Part shown: piece by piece, positions 27,976-39,792 of the stretch
Layout: the number at the start of each line of letters is the position of its first letter
How positions within the stretch are numbered: position 1 is the stretch's first letter
Origin: Rubrivivax sp.
Lineage (GTDB): Bacteria; Pseudomonadota; Gammaproteobacteria; Burkholderiales; Burkholderiaceae_C
Assembly: GCA_030681795.1 (NCBI GenBank)
Contig: JAUXRG010000003.1
Coordinates: 1 to 61,861, forward strand
Reading direction: 5' to 3'
Length of the DNA stretch: 61,861 nucleotides
Notes under the pieces: model-generated
The model's database searches: none
What the model saw: the letters and a program-made list of their open reading frames with translations, nothing else
What the model was told of the DNA's origin: nothing
Position numbers and translations under genes: made by a program

Positions 27976-28134
27976 TCAAGTTGCAAAAGGCTCCGGTCTG
28001 CTTCTCGCAGCACGGAGATCCACCGCCCGGTGGTCTGCCGCGGGGCGGGTGCCCCACAGCGATCGCCCCAGTGCGGTGAACGGGGTCGCGAGCTTGGCAT
28101 TCATGTCGGTCTGCTGCCTGCCTTGGCTCGTCAT
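27976..28134 (-). CDS. Possible small protein between nrdB and the histone-like gene
   Basis: A 52-residue frame from ATG 28134 (MTSQGRQQTDMNAKLATPFT...) ending 14 bases before the histone-like start, its stop overlapping the upstream edge of that gene's ribosome binding site region. No recognised domain and a weak Shine-Dalgarno (GAGAGATCAAGA). The tail uses AGA and CGT codons uncommon here. It may be real, for example a leader coupled to the histone gene, or chance. Confidence 0.22.
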   Translation of the reverse strand: MTSQGRQQTDMNAKLATPFTALGRSLWGTRPAADHRAVDLRAARSRPEPFAT

Positions 28135-28212
28135 TCTTGATCTCTCACGCACGCGCCCGCCATGGGCGGACGATTGCAAAGCGGGGCTCCAGGGACATCG
28201 AGTCTTCGCTCT

Positions 28213-29409
28213 TCAGTCCCAGGCCAGCGCGCCGCCGGTCTGGTAATCGATGACACGGGTCTCGAAGAAGTTGCGTTCCTTCTTCAGGTCGATCATCTCG
28301 CTCATCCAGGGAAACGGGTTTTCCTCGTTCGGGAACAACGGGTCCAGGCCAATCTGCGTGGCACGCCGGTTGGCGATGAAGCGCAGGTAGCCCTTGAACA
28401 TCGATGCGTTCAGGCCGAGCACGCCACGCGGCATGGTGTCTTCGGCGTAGCGGTACTCGAGCTCCACGGCCCGGTCGAACAGGGCCTTGATCTCGGCCTT
28501 GAACGCCGGTGTCCAGAGGTGCGGGTTCTCGAGCTTGATCTGGTTGATGACGTCGATGCCGAAATTGCAGTGCATCGATTCGTCGCGCAGGATGTACTGG
28601 TACTGCTCGGCCGAACCCGTCATCTTGTTCTGGCGCCCCATCGACAGGATCTGCGTGAAGCCGACGTAGAAGAACAGCCCTTCCATCAGACACGCGAAGA
28701 CGATCAGGCTCTTGAGCAGCGTCTGGTCGGCCTCCGGTGTGCCGGTCCTGAAGTTGGGGTCCATGATCGCGTCGATGAACGGGATCAGGAACTCGTCCTT
28801 CTCGCGGATCGAATCGATCTCGTGGTACGCGTTGAAGATCTCGCTCTCGTCCAGGCCCAGCGACTCGACGATGTACTGGTAGGCGTGCGTGTGGATCGCT
28901 TCCTCGAAGGCCTGGCGCAGCATGAACTGCCGGCATTCGGGTGCCGTGATGTGCCGGTAAGTACCCAGCACGATGTTGTTGGCGGCCAGTGAATCGGCGG
29001 TGACGAAGAAGCCGAGGTTGCGCTTGATGATGCGGCGCTCGTCGTCGGTGAGACCGTTCGGATCCTTCCAGGTCGCGATGTCGCGCGACATGCTCACTTC
29101 GTTGGGCATCCAGTGGTTGGCGCAACTGGCGAGGTACTTCTCCCAGGCCCACTTGTACTTGAAGGGCACCAGCTGGTTGACGTCGGTCTGGCCGTTGATG
29201 ATGCGCTTGTCGGCCACGTTGACGCGGCGCGCGGATGTCGCCTCGCCGTCGCCCACCGCGGCTCTCGGCAATGCCGTGACTTCAAGCGCCTGGGGCAGCG
29301 CCGACACGGCGGGCTGCAGCACCGGCAAAGGATCGAACGAATGCGCCGGCGGCGTGGCGCGAGGCGCTTGACTCGGGGTGTTTCTGACTTCGTCTTCCCA
29401 GACCAGCAT
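28213..29409 (-). CDS. nrdB: Class Ia ribonucleotide reductase beta subunit
   Basis: Carries the di-iron/tyrosyl radical that starts ribonucleotide reduction. 398 residues with a 60-residue Pro/Ala-rich leader. Metal ligands are D139 ([10 protein letters not shown]), E170 and H173 (AFEEAIH), E243 (LMEGLFF), E277 and H280 (RDESMH). The radical position is Y177. Sequence is close to the Chlamydia trachomatis class Ic protein, but that enzyme has glutamate and phenylalanine where this has D139 and Y177, so this should be an ordinary tyrosyl-radical enzyme. ATG 29409 chosen; own promoter at 29434-29462. Confidence 0.96.
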   Translation of the reverse strand: MLVWEDEVRNTPSQAPRATPPAHSFDPLPVLQPAVSALPQALEVTALPRAAVGDGEATSARRVNVADKRIINGQTDVNQLVPFKYKWAWEKYLASCANHWMPNEVSMSRDIATWKDPNGLTDDERRIIKRNLGFFVTADSLAANNIVLGTYRHITAPECRQFMLRQAFEEAIHTHAYQYIVESLGLDESEIFNAYHEIDSIREKDEFLIPFIDAIMDPNFRTGTPEADQTLLKSLIVFACLMEGLFFYVGFTQILSMGRQNKMTGSAEQYQYILRDESMHCNFGIDVINQIKLENPHLWTPAFKAEIKALFDRAVELEYRYAEDTMPRGVLGLNASMFKGYLRFIANRRATQIGLDPLFPNEENPFPWMSEMIDLKKERNFFETRVIDYQTGGALAWD

Positions 29410-29433
29410 GTGTGTATGTCCTGCTCGATGCGA

Positions 29434-29462
29434 ATTATCCGAGTGTTGCGCGCGAACACCAA
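29434..29462 (-). promoter_or_regulatory. Sigma70-like promoter for nrdB
   Basis: On the minus strand TTGGTG (29462-29457) and GATAAT (29439-29434) are separated by exactly 17 bases. The predicted transcription start is about 18 bases before nrdB ATG 29409. It would allow nrdB expression apart from nrdA in the 162-base nrdA-nrdB gap. No NrdR-type box is visible here. Confidence 0.5.
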
Positions 29463-29571
29463 GCACTGGTTGACATCGCGCACTTCTCGTTGTTGCAGCA
29501 GCGCATCGACAAGGGCCCTTGCAGGCTCATCGATGTGCCTCTGTTGGAGGTCTATCGGTGGTCGTTCGAAC

Positions 29572-32469
<2,898 letters not shown>

Positions 32470-32701
32470 TCAATTCCCTCGGTCTGGTGTCGGTTCATTC
32501 GATGTGCCGGGCCCGGTGGGCGCCGTATGGCGGTGCGACATGGGCCGCACCGCCGCTGGATTCATGGTTCGTGCTGGCCTTGCGCCGCGGCCGGTTCGGG
32601 CCCTCGTGGGGCTGGCCGCTGCGCCGCCCGGCATGGGCTGTGGCGTCGGGCAGGCATGCGGCAGGGCGGGGTTTTGAGGGCTACGAGAATATCACCTGGG
32701 G

Positions 32702-32717
32702 ACACTATATCTGGGGT
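32702..32717 (-). promoter_or_regulatory. NrdR box 1, overlapping the nrdA -10
   Basis: Reads ACACTATATCTGGGGT on the plus strand (ACCCCAGATATAGTGT on the coding strand). One half is a perfect match to the palindromic NrdR consensus of the ACAC-AT-rich-GTGT type; the other half is degraded. It covers the -10 hexamer, so NrdR-(d)ATP binding would block transcription. Confidence 0.65.
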
Positions 32718-32732
32718 ACTGAGCCCCTACAA
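32704..32732 (-). promoter_or_regulatory. Sigma70 promoter of nrdA
   Basis: On the minus strand TTGTAG (32732-32727) and TATAGT (32709-32704) are spaced exactly 17 bases apart, a good sigma70 match in an otherwise GC-rich region. Both NrdR-type boxes overlap or flank it, which supports it as the regulated nrdA promoter. Confidence 0.7.
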
Positions 32733-32733
32733 G

Positions 32734-32749
32734 CCACTACAGCTAGTGT
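32734..32749 (-). promoter_or_regulatory. NrdR box 2, just upstream of the nrdA -35
   Basis: CCACTACAGCTAGTGT, with inverted arms CACTA/TAGTG. Its centre is 32 bases from that of box 1, about three helical turns, which is the spacing known for tandem NrdR boxes. The nrdR gene itself is not in this window. Confidence 0.65.
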
Positions 32750-32993
32750 GTCGTCGGGAACTTCCCGCATGGCCTGAAGCGGCAAATCGTGGCCGCGAAC
32801 GGGCTTCGGCAGGCGCCGCCGATGCAGGCATCCGGGGCTGCACCGCGCACCGCTTGAATGGCCGCAGAACGGGCCGCGCACCGCGCGCCACAACGCAAGG
32901 AAGGCGCTGGAAGACCGCGTGAATTCACACCTTCTGAAATTCGATCACGGGCAGCCGCGGTCGGCGCCGGCGCAGCACGCGGCGCGTCATCGC

Positions 32994-34481
<1,488 letters not shown>

Positions 34482-34485
34482 GGTG

Positions 34486-36429
34486 TCAGGGCGACTCCAG
34501 GGGCAGGGCGCGGGTGAACTCACCCAGTGGCGCACGCCGCATGCTGACGACGAACTCGTTGCGCAGCCGCTCGGCGGCGGGGCGCGGGCGGTACTCGATG
34601 CTCGCGCCGTAGCGCTCGCACAGTTCGCGGCAAATATACAAGCCCAGCCCCGAGCCGCGGCTGCGCGTGCTGAAGAAGGGCTCGAAGAGATGGCGTTCGA
34701 CCTCCGGCGCAATCGCCGGACCGTCGCTCGACACCGAGAGCGCGGCCCAGCCCTCATCGCGTGCGGCCAGGCGCAGGAAGATCGCCCCGGGCGCGGCGCT
34801 GGCGTGGCGGTGGGCGTTGTCGAGCAGGTTGATCAACACACGGCGCAGGTGCTCGGGGTCGAAGGCGACGCCCAGCGGCGAGGCCGGCAGCTCGGCCCGC
34901 AGCCTGCCGTCGGCGCCCATGGGCAGCTGCGCCGTGCGTGCCCAATCGGCGGCGGCATGCGCGACCTCTGCGGCGGCATCGATGGTTTGCGGATCGGGCG
35001 CGCGGCCCGGCGCCACTTCCACCACGTCGTCCACCAGGCGTTTGAGGCGTTCGACGTTGTCGGCCACCATCTGCGCCAGCCGCCGCTGCGGCCCCGGGAG
35101 GTCGTCTTCCATGAGCAGCGCGTTGGCCTGCGCGATGGCGGCCAGCGGGTTGCGGATTTCATGCGCGATGCCGGCCGAGACGCGGCCCATGGCGGCGAGC
35201 TTCTCCTGGCGGATGCGCGCTTGCAGCGTGCGCAGGTCCTCCAGCAGGAGCACGGCAAAGGGCTCGCCAGCGCTGTCTTCGCCCTGACCCTCGCCCCGAG
35301 CTTGGGCCTCGCCGGCACCGCGCTCCAGGCCGCGCCCGCGCATGAAGCGCACGCGCATGCGCAGCGTGCGGATGTGGCCGTCGCCGAAGGCGAGCATGAC
35401 GTCGCGCCCGCCGTCGGGCCAGTCGCCCTCGGCCAGGGCGCGTTCCACGGCCTGCAGCAGCGCCGCCCAGGCCGGCTTGTGCTCCAGCATGAAGGGCGCG
35501 GGCGGGCCCAGGCCCTGGTCGACCAGCAGTGCGCGCGCCGCGGGGTTGGCTGCGCGCACGCGCAGCCGGTGGTCCACGACGAGCACGCCGTCGGCCATCT
35601 CCTCGATGACCAGGCGGTTGAGCTGCGCCTGCTGGCGCGCCAGTTCCAGGCTGCCGCGTGCGGCGAGTTCCTCGCGGGCCAGCCGTCCAGCCAGCTCGCC
35701 GGCCAGCAAGGTGATGACGAACATGCCCATCCCGGCCAGGCCGGACTGCAGCATCAAGGCCGGCGCCTCGCCACTGCCGAGCGCGGCGCGCCAGGCCGCC
35801 ACCAGCAGCATCAGCGAGACCCCCGCTGCGGTGCCCAGTGCGAGCAGGCGCGAAGTCAGCACGCCGGCCATGAGCACGGGCAACACCAGCAGCGCGGCAT
35901 AGTTGAGCGAGCTGCCCACCTCCAGCAGGTGCAGCAGGGTGAAGGCCAGCAGGTCCACGCCGATGGTGGCCAGCCACTGGCGCCGCCGCTGCAGGGCCTG
36001 GGACTGCGGCCGCGCCAGCGGACCGAAGCGCGGCAGCAGCCACAGCGTGATGGCCTGCACGGCATAGAGCACGGAGACCAGCGCCAGCCACTCCGCACTG
36101 CGCGTGCCCAGCAAGCTACCCATGCCTTGGGCACCGACCAGGCCGACACCGACCGCGGCCCGCGCGGCCGCGTAGGTGCGGTAGACGCGGACCAGCGCAC
36201 TGTCCTTGGCCTGCACGATGCGCTGGGCCTGGCGCAACAGGAAACGGCTGTCGGCAGGCACGTCGCCCGCGGCGAGCCAGCCGGGGTCGAAATAGGAGTC
36301 TGCACCGCCCTGCGAGTCGCTTGCGCCCATGGCCTGCAAGAGCGTGTCCTCGCTCCTGCGGCCGCCGGCACCGCGCCGCTCGGCGTGGCGGCGGTCGGCG
36401 TTGCGGCGGTCGGCGTGCTGCGAGTCCAT
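34486..36429 (-). CDS. pilS: Sensor histidine kinase PilS
   Basis: 647 residues from ATG 36429. The first about 100 residues are hydrophilic and unusual, with an Arg-rich repeat (ADRRNADRRHAERRGAGGRR). Then six or so membrane helices (about 110-260), a PAS-like domain (VIEEMADGVLVVDHRLRV), the phospho-accepting histidine in AGIAHEIRNPLAAI, and an ATPase domain with LLDNAHRHA and GSGLGLYICREL. Start at ATG 36429 lies 13 bases after the upstream small gene; earlier in-frame starts would overlap it. Works with PilR. Confidence 0.9.
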   Translation of the reverse strand: MDSQHADRRNADRRHAERRGAGGRRSEDTLLQAMGASDSQGGADSYFDPGWLAAGDVPADSRFLLRQAQRIVQAKDSALVRVYRTYAAARAAVGVGLVGAQGMGSLLGTRSAEWLALVSVLYAVQAITLWLLPRFGPLARPQSQALQRRRQWLATIGVDLLAFTLLHLLEVGSSLNYAALLVLPVLMAGVLTSRLLALGTAAGVSLMLLVAAWRAALGSGEAPALMLQSGLAGMGMFVITLLAGELAGRLAREELAARGSLELARQQAQLNRLVIEEMADGVLVVDHRLRVRAANPAARALLVDQGLGPPAPFMLEHKPAWAALLQAVERALAEGDWPDGGRDVMLAFGDGHIRTLRMRVRFMRGRGLERGAGEAQARGEGQGEDSAGEPFAVLLLEDLRTLQARIRQEKLAAMGRVSAGIAHEIRNPLAAIAQANALLMEDDLPGPQRRLAQMVADNVERLKRLVDDVVEVAPGRAPDPQTIDAAAEVAHAAADWARTAQLPMGADGRLRAELPASPLGVAFDPEHLRRVLINLLDNAHRHASAAPGAIFLRLAARDEGWAALSVSSDGPAIAPEVERHLFEPFFSTRSRGSGLGLYICRELCERYGASIEYRPRPAAERLRNEFVVSMRRAPLGEFTRALPLESP

Positions 36430-36442
36430 GCCGCGCCCGCGC

Positions 36443-36673
36443 TCAGCGCGGCCCGGCCCGGCGGTGCGCCTCGGTGCAGTAGGGACGGCCGGCACCGTCG
36501 GTCAGCGCCTCGGCCTGCGGGAGGTGGATGCCACAGTGCGCGCAGGCCAGCATGGGGGTGGGCTCGGCCGGGCCCTTCTTTTGGGATGTCGGGGGTACGC
36601 GCGGGCGGCGAATGCGGGCCGTGAGCATCCACACCGCCACGCCGATCAGGACCAGGAACAGGAGGAACTTCAT
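36443..36673 (-). CDS. Small zinc-ribbon-like membrane-anchored protein (PP0621 family)
   Basis: 76 residues. One N-terminal membrane helix (FLLFLVLIGVAVWML), a basic linker, then LACAHCGIHLPQAEALTDG and PYCTEAHRR, a C-x2-C...C/H pattern typical of a small zinc site. Commonly sits between pilS and the CcsA-like gene in betaproteobacteria, which is how I recognise it. Function unknown. ATG 36673. Confidence 0.78.
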   Translation of the reverse strand: MKFLLFLVLIGVAVWMLTARIRRPRVPPTSQKKGPAEPTPMLACAHCGIHLPQAEALTDGAGRPYCTEAHRRAGPR

Positions 36674-36689
36674 GAGGCGCGCACCCGGT

Positions 36690-37514
36690 TCACACCGTGC
36701 GCCCGAGCAGGACTTCGAGCACGAAGCGCGAACCCACGTAGGCGAGCAACAGCAGTGCCGCGCCGGCATACAGCCAGCGCGTGGCCTGTCGGCCGCGCCA
36801 GCCGCGCAGGCGCCGACCCGCCAGAAGCGACGCGAAGACCGCCCAGGCCATCAGCGAGAAGACCGCCTTGCGGTCGTCCCAGCGCCAATGCGCCGCATAG
36901 ACCAGGCCGAGCACCAGCGTGGCGGTGAGCACGGCAAAACCGGCATCGACGAAGCGAAAGGTCAGTCGCTCCAGTTGCAGCAGCGGCATGCCCAGGCTCT
37001 GCCCGGGTTCGGCGCCGGGCCCGCGGGAGCGCAAGCGGCGTTCGGCGGCGTCCAGCATGATGGCGTGCAGCACGGCCGCACCGAACAGGCCGTAGGCGCC
37101 CACACCCAAGGCGAAGTGCAGGGGCGCGAGCCGTGACGTGATGGGCCTGAATTCGCCCGGGAATACGGCGCAGACCAGCACCACCAGCAGCCCGGCCAGT
37201 GAGAGCCACTGCCGCACGGCGGGCAGCGGCACGAAGCGGCTTTCGACCGCATAGACGGCCACCACCAGCCATACCGTCATCGACAGCACGGGCGCGAAAC
37301 CCAGCCGCGCGCCGGGCTCGCTCTGGCCCACCCCGCCGATGTCGATGACCAGCAGCAAGCCGTGCAGCACCCAGGCCCCCAGCAAGGCCGCGACAGAAAA
37401 GCGCCGCAGCGCCGCCATCGGCAGGGCGGCCAGCAAATACAGCAGCAGGGCCAGGCCCACCAGCAGCAACCCACCCCCAGCGTCGAGGGCGGGAGAGGCG
37501 GTCGATAGAATCAT
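36690..37514 (-). CDS. CcsA/YpjD-like cytochrome c assembly membrane protein
   Basis: 274 residues with about eight membrane helices. The conserved tail WRWDDRKAVFSLMAWAVFA resembles the tryptophan-containing haem-handling segment of CcsA/CcmC proteins, and the family is found next to ffh in many proteobacteria (YpjD in E. coli). An actual haem role is not proven for this branch. Start ATG 37514, 49 bases from the divergent ffh. Confidence 0.85.
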   Translation of the reverse strand: MILSTASPALDAGGGLLLVGLALLLYLLAALPMAALRRFSVAALLGAWVLHGLLLVIDIGGVGQSEPGARLGFAPVLSMTVWLVVAVYAVESRFVPLPAVRQWLSLAGLLVVLVCAVFPGEFRPITSRLAPLHFALGVGAYGLFGAAVLHAIMLDAAERRLRSRGPGAEPGQSLGMPLLQLERLTFRFVDAGFAVLTATLVLGLVYAAHWRWDDRKAVFSLMAWAVFASLLAGRRLRGWRGRQATRWLYAGAALLLLAYVGSRFVLEVLLGRTV

Positions 37515-37563
37515 GCCGACAGTGTACTGATCGCAGGCCCCTTCATCGGGCGCTTGCCTCGCA

Positions 37564-38931
37564 ATGGCCTCGACCCTCACCGACCGCCTGACACGGCTGG
37601 TCAAGACGATGCGCGGCCAGGCCCGCATCACCGAAAGCAACGTCCAGGACATGCTGCGCGAAGTGCGCATGGCCCTGCTCGAGGCCGACGTGGCCCTGCC
37701 CGTGGTGCGCGACTTCATCGCCCGCGTGAAGGAAAGGGCGCTCGGGCAGGAGGTGGCCGGCGCGCTCAACCCCGGCCAGGCGCTGGTGGGCATGGTCCAC
37801 AAGGAACTCGCCGCCACCATGGGTGAAGGGGTGGCCGACCTCAACCTCGCCGCCCAGCCCCCCGCGGTGATCCTCATGGCCGGCCTGCAGGGCGCGGGCA
37901 AGACCACCACCACGGCCAAGCTGGCCAAGCACCTCATCACCAAGCGCAAGAAGAAGGTGCTCACGGTGTCTGCCGACGTCTACCGGCCGGCCGCCATCGA
38001 GCAACTCAGGTTGGTGACGGCGCAGGCCGGCGCCGAGTGGTTCCCCTCGGCGCCCGACCAGAAGCCGCGCGAGATCGCGCTGGCGGCGCTGGACTACGCC
38101 AAGCGCCACTATTTCGACGTGCTGCTGGTCGACACCGCCGGTCGCCTGGGCATCGACGAAGCGCTGATGGCCGAGATCAGCGAGCTGCACGCGGCGCTCA
38201 ACCCGGTGGAGACGCTCTTCGTCGTCGACGCCATGCAGGGCCAGGACGCCGTCAACACCGCCCGCGCCTTCAAGGACGCGTTGCCGCTCACCGGCGTGGT
38301 GCTGACCAAGCTCGACGGTGATTCGCGCGGCGGCGCGGCGCTGTCGGTGCGGCAGGTCACCGGCGCGCCGATCAAGTTCGCCGGTATTTCCGAAAAGATC
38401 GACGGGCTCGAAGTCTTCGATGCCGAGCGCCACGCCGGCCGCGTGCTCGGCATGGGCGACATCGTGGCCCTGGTGGAAGAGGTGCAAAAGGGCGTCGACC
38501 TGGGCGCCGCGCAGAAATTCGCCGACAAGATGAAGTCCGGCGGCGGCTTCGACCTCACCGACTTCCTCGGCCAGATCACGCAGATGAAGAAGATGGGTGG
38601 CCTGTCCAGCCTGATGGACAAGCTGCCCAGCCAGCTCACCGCCAAGGCCGCCGGTGCCGACATGGGCCGCGCCGAGCGCGACGTCAAACGCATGGAAGGC
38701 ATCATCTGCGCCATGACGCCGCTGGAGCGGCGCAAGCCCGAACTCATCAAGGCCAGCCGCAAGCGCCGCATCGCCACGGGGGCCGGCGTGCCGGTGCAGG
38801 AAGTCAACCGCCTGCTCAAGCAGTTCGAGCAGATGCAGGGGATGATGAAGAAGATGAAGGGCGGCGGCCTGATGAAGATGATGAAGCGCATGGGCGGGGC
38901 AGGCGGCGGTTTCCCGGGCATGCCCCGCTGA
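37564..38931 (+). CDS. ffh: Signal recognition particle protein Ffh
   Basis: GTPase that binds signal sequences and 4.5S RNA and delivers ribosomes to FtsY. 455 residues: N domain, G domain with GLQGAGKTTTTAKLA, DTAGRLG, TKLDGDSRGG, and a methionine-rich M domain ending in MQGMMKKMKGG. Normal length. The receptor gene ftsY lies 0.9 kb downstream in opposite orientation. Confidence 0.97.
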   Translation: MASTLTDRLTRLVKTMRGQARITESNVQDMLREVRMALLEADVALPVVRDFIARVKERALGQEVAGALNPGQALVGMVHKELAATMGEGVADLNLAAQPPAVILMAGLQGAGKTTTTAKLAKHLITKRKKKVLTVSADVYRPAAIEQLRLVTAQAGAEWFPSAPDQKPREIALAALDYAKRHYFDVLLVDTAGRLGIDEALMAEISELHAALNPVETLFVVDAMQGQDAVNTARAFKDALPLTGVVLTKLDGDSRGGAALSVRQVTGAPIKFAGISEKIDGLEVFDAERHAGRVLGMGDIVALVEEVQKGVDLGAAQKFADKMKSGGGFDLTDFLGQITQMKKMGGLSSLMDKLPSQLTAKAAGADMGRAERDVKRMEGIICAMTPLERRKPELIKASRKRRIATGAGVPVQEVNRLLKQFEQMQGMMKKMKGGGLMKMMKRMGGAGGGFPGMPR

Positions 38932-39080
38932 AGTGCGGCGGCGCGGCTTTCGACAGCCATTGAGTCTCTCTTTTCCCACGGCTGAAACGCCTGGATACGC
39001 CTTTTATGCGGTCCTACGTTGATCTGCCGGCCAGGGTCGGCGATCTTGTGGGTTCAAGCCTGCCGCCGACCCACCCCTCC

Positions 39081-39782
39081 ATGGAATTCCTGACACCGAT
39101 CGCTTCACTCGTCGTGCCGACGACGGTGCTGCTGCTGCTCACGCTGCTGCTGCTGCGCATGCGCCAGCGCATCAACGAGCGCCGGGGTTCGGCCCGCGAG
39201 GCCCTGGACACGGTGGCCGCCTGGCCGCCCGAGGCGTCGCGCATTCTCACCATCACCGAGCGCCAGGCCTACGACCTGCTGCGCCGCGCCATGCCCGGGT
39301 TTCTCGTGCTGGCACAGGTGCCGCTGTCACGCTTCCTGCGCGTGCCGTCGCGCCACTCTTATACCGATTGGCTGCAGCGCGTCGGTTCGCTCAACGCCGA
39401 CCTGCTGTTGTGCGACTCGGGCTCGCGGGTGCTGGCGGCGATCGATATCCGCAGCCCGCAGGAAAGCGAGCGCGCCCGCCGACGCCACGAACGCATGGCC
39501 CGTGTGCTGCGCGCCGCCGGCATCCATGTATTCACCTGGCGCGACGGCGAACTGCCCACCCCGGCCGACGTGCGCCGCACCATGGCCCCGCTCATGGGAC
39601 CGCTCACCCCCGCGAGCAAGCCCACCGCCTCGCGGCCCATGCCGCTCATCCCGGTGGCGGATATCGCCGAGATCCTCAGCGAAGGCGACCGGGCAGCGCT
39701 CGAAGCCGCCATGGACGACGCCAACGAGCCCGTGCCTTCGGCCTTCCTGGAAGAACTGGAATCCGCCTCTGGCGGTCGCTGA
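39081..39782 (+). CDS. DUF2726 membrane-anchored protein
   Basis: 233 residues from ATG 39081. Starts with a membrane helix (PTTVLLLLTLLLLRM), then the DUF2726 domain (RILTITERQAYDLLRRAMPG, LAQVPLSRFLRV, LNADLLLCDSGSRVLAAIDI), a fold related to nuclease-like domains, and an acidic tail. An in-frame ATG at 39006 would add 25 residues, but those codons (GTT, GAT, CTT, TCA, AGG) are unlike the rest of the gene. Function unknown. Lies between ffh and the convergent ftsY with 10 bases to the latter. Confidence 0.82.
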   Translation: MEFLTPIASLVVPTTVLLLLTLLLLRMRQRINERRGSAREALDTVAAWPPEASRILTITERQAYDLLRRAMPGFLVLAQVPLSRFLRVPSRHSYTDWLQRVGSLNADLLLCDSGSRVLAAIDIRSPQESERARRRHERMARVLRAAGIHVFTWRDGELPTPADVRRTMAPLMGPLTPASKPTASRPMPLIPVADIAEILSEGDRAALEAAMDDANEPVPSAFLEELESASGGR

Positions 39783-39792
39783 AGCCGGCACC

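Larger units (their letters stand above)
32470..32993 (-). other. Intergenic region pilR-nrdA: nrdA leader and regulatory DNA
   Basis: 524 bases without a convincing gene. From the predicted start point near 32697 to nrdA is a GC-rich leader of about 228 bases, able to fold extensively but matching no riboswitch I know. The promoter and NrdR boxes lie at 32702-32749. The part from 32750 to 32993, next to the pilR stop, has short open frames with no family resemblance and no clear terminator. Confidence 0.5.

Noticed and set aside
27971..27980. CTTGATCAAG palindrome before the histone-like gene as an FNR/CRP site
   Set aside because: The half-sites have no 4-6 base spacer and it touches the ribosome binding site rather than a promoter, so a chance palindrome is more likely.
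27510..28079. Long plus-strand frame rich in Phe-Ala-Gly repeats
   Set aside because: It is the reverse complement of the lysine/alanine histone repeat; GCC/TTC periodicity keeps it open. No start signal or family match.
28213..29409. NrdB as a class Ic (Mn/Fe, radical-free) subunit because of similarity to Chlamydia NrdB
   Set aside because: The key positions are D139 and Y177, not glutamate and phenylalanine, so a tyrosyl-radical class Ia protein is expected.
32470..32700. Cobalamin riboswitch in the nrdA leader
   Set aside because: No B12-box-like sequence is visible, and the reductase is class Ia, not the B12-dependent class II.
39006..39080. DUF2726 start at ATG 39006
   Set aside because: The 25 extra codons have low third-position GC unlike the gene, and a membrane anchor directly follows ATG 39081.
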